Origin: Paratrimastix pyriformis
Taxonomy: Eukaryota > Preaxostyla > Paratrimastigidae
NCBI GenBank assembly: GCA_027972325.1
Contig: JAPMOS010000204.1
Coordinates: 1-52,655 of the forward strand
Reading direction: 5' to 3'
Length of the DNA stretch: 52,655 nucleotides
Shown: positions 51,805 through 52,655 of the stretch, in pieces
Layout: every line of letters starts with the position of its first letter
How positions within the stretch are numbered: position 1 is the stretch's first letter
Position numbers and translations under genes: made by a program
Notes under the pieces: generated by a model
Databases searched by the model: none
The model's input: only the letters and a program-made list of their open reading frames with translations
Told to the model about the DNA's origin: nothing

Positions 51805-52655
51805 TCATCGACATAAGATTTGACACTTGACGAAGCAATGTGCTTTTATCGAGGACTTTTGTATTGGTGATGATGCCGAAATAGATGTAGCGATGTTAGA
51901 TACAGTTTCAGATGCATCAGGAAGCATTAAACTGAGTTCATACTTATTGGTTGACACGACAGTCTTATCATTCTTTACGACATACAGCTCGAAGTACCGG
52001 ATGAACTTATAGATAATGTTGTTGTATTTCACATTCATCACACAGATATCAATAATGTTGTTTGCTTTGATAGCTTGTAGTATTAAATCGTAGGTGATGC
52101 CATTATACTTATCATTTTGATATACAACGCTCCACATTTTGATAAAGCCGAGCCATTCATTTTCGAAATTTTGCATCCGTTCAGTCACCTTTTTCTTTAG
52201 GATACCCCAGCATGAATTGACAGATGATTCATACTTGTTGATGTAACGTTTCATCTTTTGTATCTCATCGACGAGTCCACTATTTTGTGATACATCACAC
52301 ACGACAGATTCAACGAGCAGCTTATCGAGTTTGTATTTAAACACCTCCTCAATGAATCCACCGAGTTCAGCCATGGAATCCACATCGTCATCGAACTGTA
52401 AGTCGCGCCCGGAATTGTTCAGAAGAGGGTAAATCCATTTCATGTAACGCTCAAATGATTGGAAAATGACAGGTTGTTTGAACACATCAGATAACTCATA
52501 CCATTCTTTCTTAATGAACACAGTTTGTCCACTGTCGAATCTTATCTTCACAACATTCTGTGCTAAGCTTTCATCTTGTTTAGCAATAGCATCATCATAA
52601 GGCGTTAGAATCACTTTGTTAGGGTGATGCAGTTCTTGAAGAGTATCATTTAGTT
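51805..52655 (-). CDS. Polinton D 270-aa protein of unknown function (start outside window)
   Basis: Open from the window edge to a TGA at 51805. The visible part includes VVKIRFDSGQTVFIKKEWYE, FDDDVDSMAELGGFIEEVF, MQNFENEWLGFIKMWSVVY, and YKFIRYFELYVVKNDK, ending FVKCQILCR. It is mostly alpha-helical with many aromatics. No known motif is visible. It is kept in copy B (8925-9726), always next to the VLTF3-like gene. A structural or replication-accessory role cannot be distinguished. Confidence 0.55.
   Translation of the reverse strand, partial: LNDTLQELHHPNKVILTPYDDAIAKQDESLAQNVVKIRFDSGQTVFIKKEWYELSDVFKQPVIFQSFERYMKWIYPLLNNSGRDLQFDDDVDSMAELGGFIEEVFKYKLDKLLVESVVCDVSQNSGLVDEIQKMKRYINKYESSVNSCWGILKKKVTERMQNFENEWLGFIKMWSVVYQNDKYNGITYDLILQAIKANNIIDICVMNVKYNNIIYKFIRYFELYVVKNDKTVVSTNKYELSLMLPDASETVSNIATSISASSPIQKSSIKAHCFVKCQILCR

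Larger units (their letters stand above)
43300..52655 (+). mobile_element. Polinton/Maverick copy D (left part, runs off the window)
   Basis: Starts with the integrase-side TIR (AGTAGTTATAAAAGG at 43300), then the 56-aa ORF, integrase, polymerase B, coiled-coil ORF, GIY-YIG, a 0.9 kb gap, VLTF3-like gene and the 270-aa gene, which is cut by the window edge. It sits inside the endonuclease region of LINE 1; CTCCAG before 43300 is the candidate target duplication. The copy has about five breaks, all upstream of the GIY-YIG gene; the later genes look whole. It closely resembles copy B, so it is young. Confidence 0.9.

Overview
The window is eukaryotic DNA made mostly of mobile elements. Reasons: four partial copies of one Polinton/Maverick family, two LINE-type retrotransposons with endonuclease, reverse transcriptase and RNase H, a 3.3 kb heptanucleotide satellite, and GC-rich host-like coding blocks that only make sense with introns of about 40-75 bases. 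The Polinton DNA is visibly AT-rich and the host DNA GC-rich. The species cannot be fixed from the sequence; short introns with CTGAC-like branch points and RNase H LINEs suit an early-branching fungus or a protist, but this is weak.

Layout. 1-3360: right part of Polinton A (fibre gene, ssDNA-binding-like gene, terminal repeat). 3361-17449: Polinton B in the opposite orientation, from the middle of its capsid gene through its DNA polymerase and integrase to its terminal repeat. 17450-21774: right part of Polinton C, entered in the middle of its fibre gene. The simplest reading is nesting: A inserted into the capsid gene of B, and B inserted into the fibre gene of C. 21775-43299: host-like DNA with a nuclear-type acidic protein, a chromodomain-like protein, a (GGGACGA/C)n satellite, a minisatellite-riddled coding region, two divergent intron-bearing genes 67 bp apart, LINE 2 inserted near the 3' end of one of them with a 14 bp target duplication, a 23 bp minisatellite, and LINE 1. 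43300-52655: Polinton D, inserted in the endonuclease region of LINE 1 and cut by the window edge.

Taken together the copies show the family gene order: TIR, 56-aa ORF, integrase, protein-primed DNA polymerase B, small coiled-coil ORF, GIY-YIG nuclease, VLTF3-like zinc protein, an unknown 270-aa protein, an N-myristoylated L1/F9-like membrane protein, two unknown proteins, capsid protein, S74 fibre, DUF5871-like ssDNA-binding protein, TIR. Replication (polymerase, ssDNA-binding protein), integration (integrase, TIR), late gene expression (VLTF3-like protein plus a recurrent AT-rich TCTA motif before at least four genes) and virion formation are thus all represented, although the copies are fossils. 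The copies resemble each other closely and look young.

The most unusual signals are (i) a dispersed family of about 45 bp double-hairpin elements at five places in copy B and one in copy D, with compensatory base changes and a presence/absence difference between copies; (ii) the TCTA promoter-like motif, reminiscent of mavirus and CroV late promoters; (iii) recurrent GTCTG 5' splice sites in the inferred host introns; (iv) an inverted copy of host flank at the 5' junction of LINE 2; (v) higher-order structure in a heptamer satellite that keeps all six frames open.
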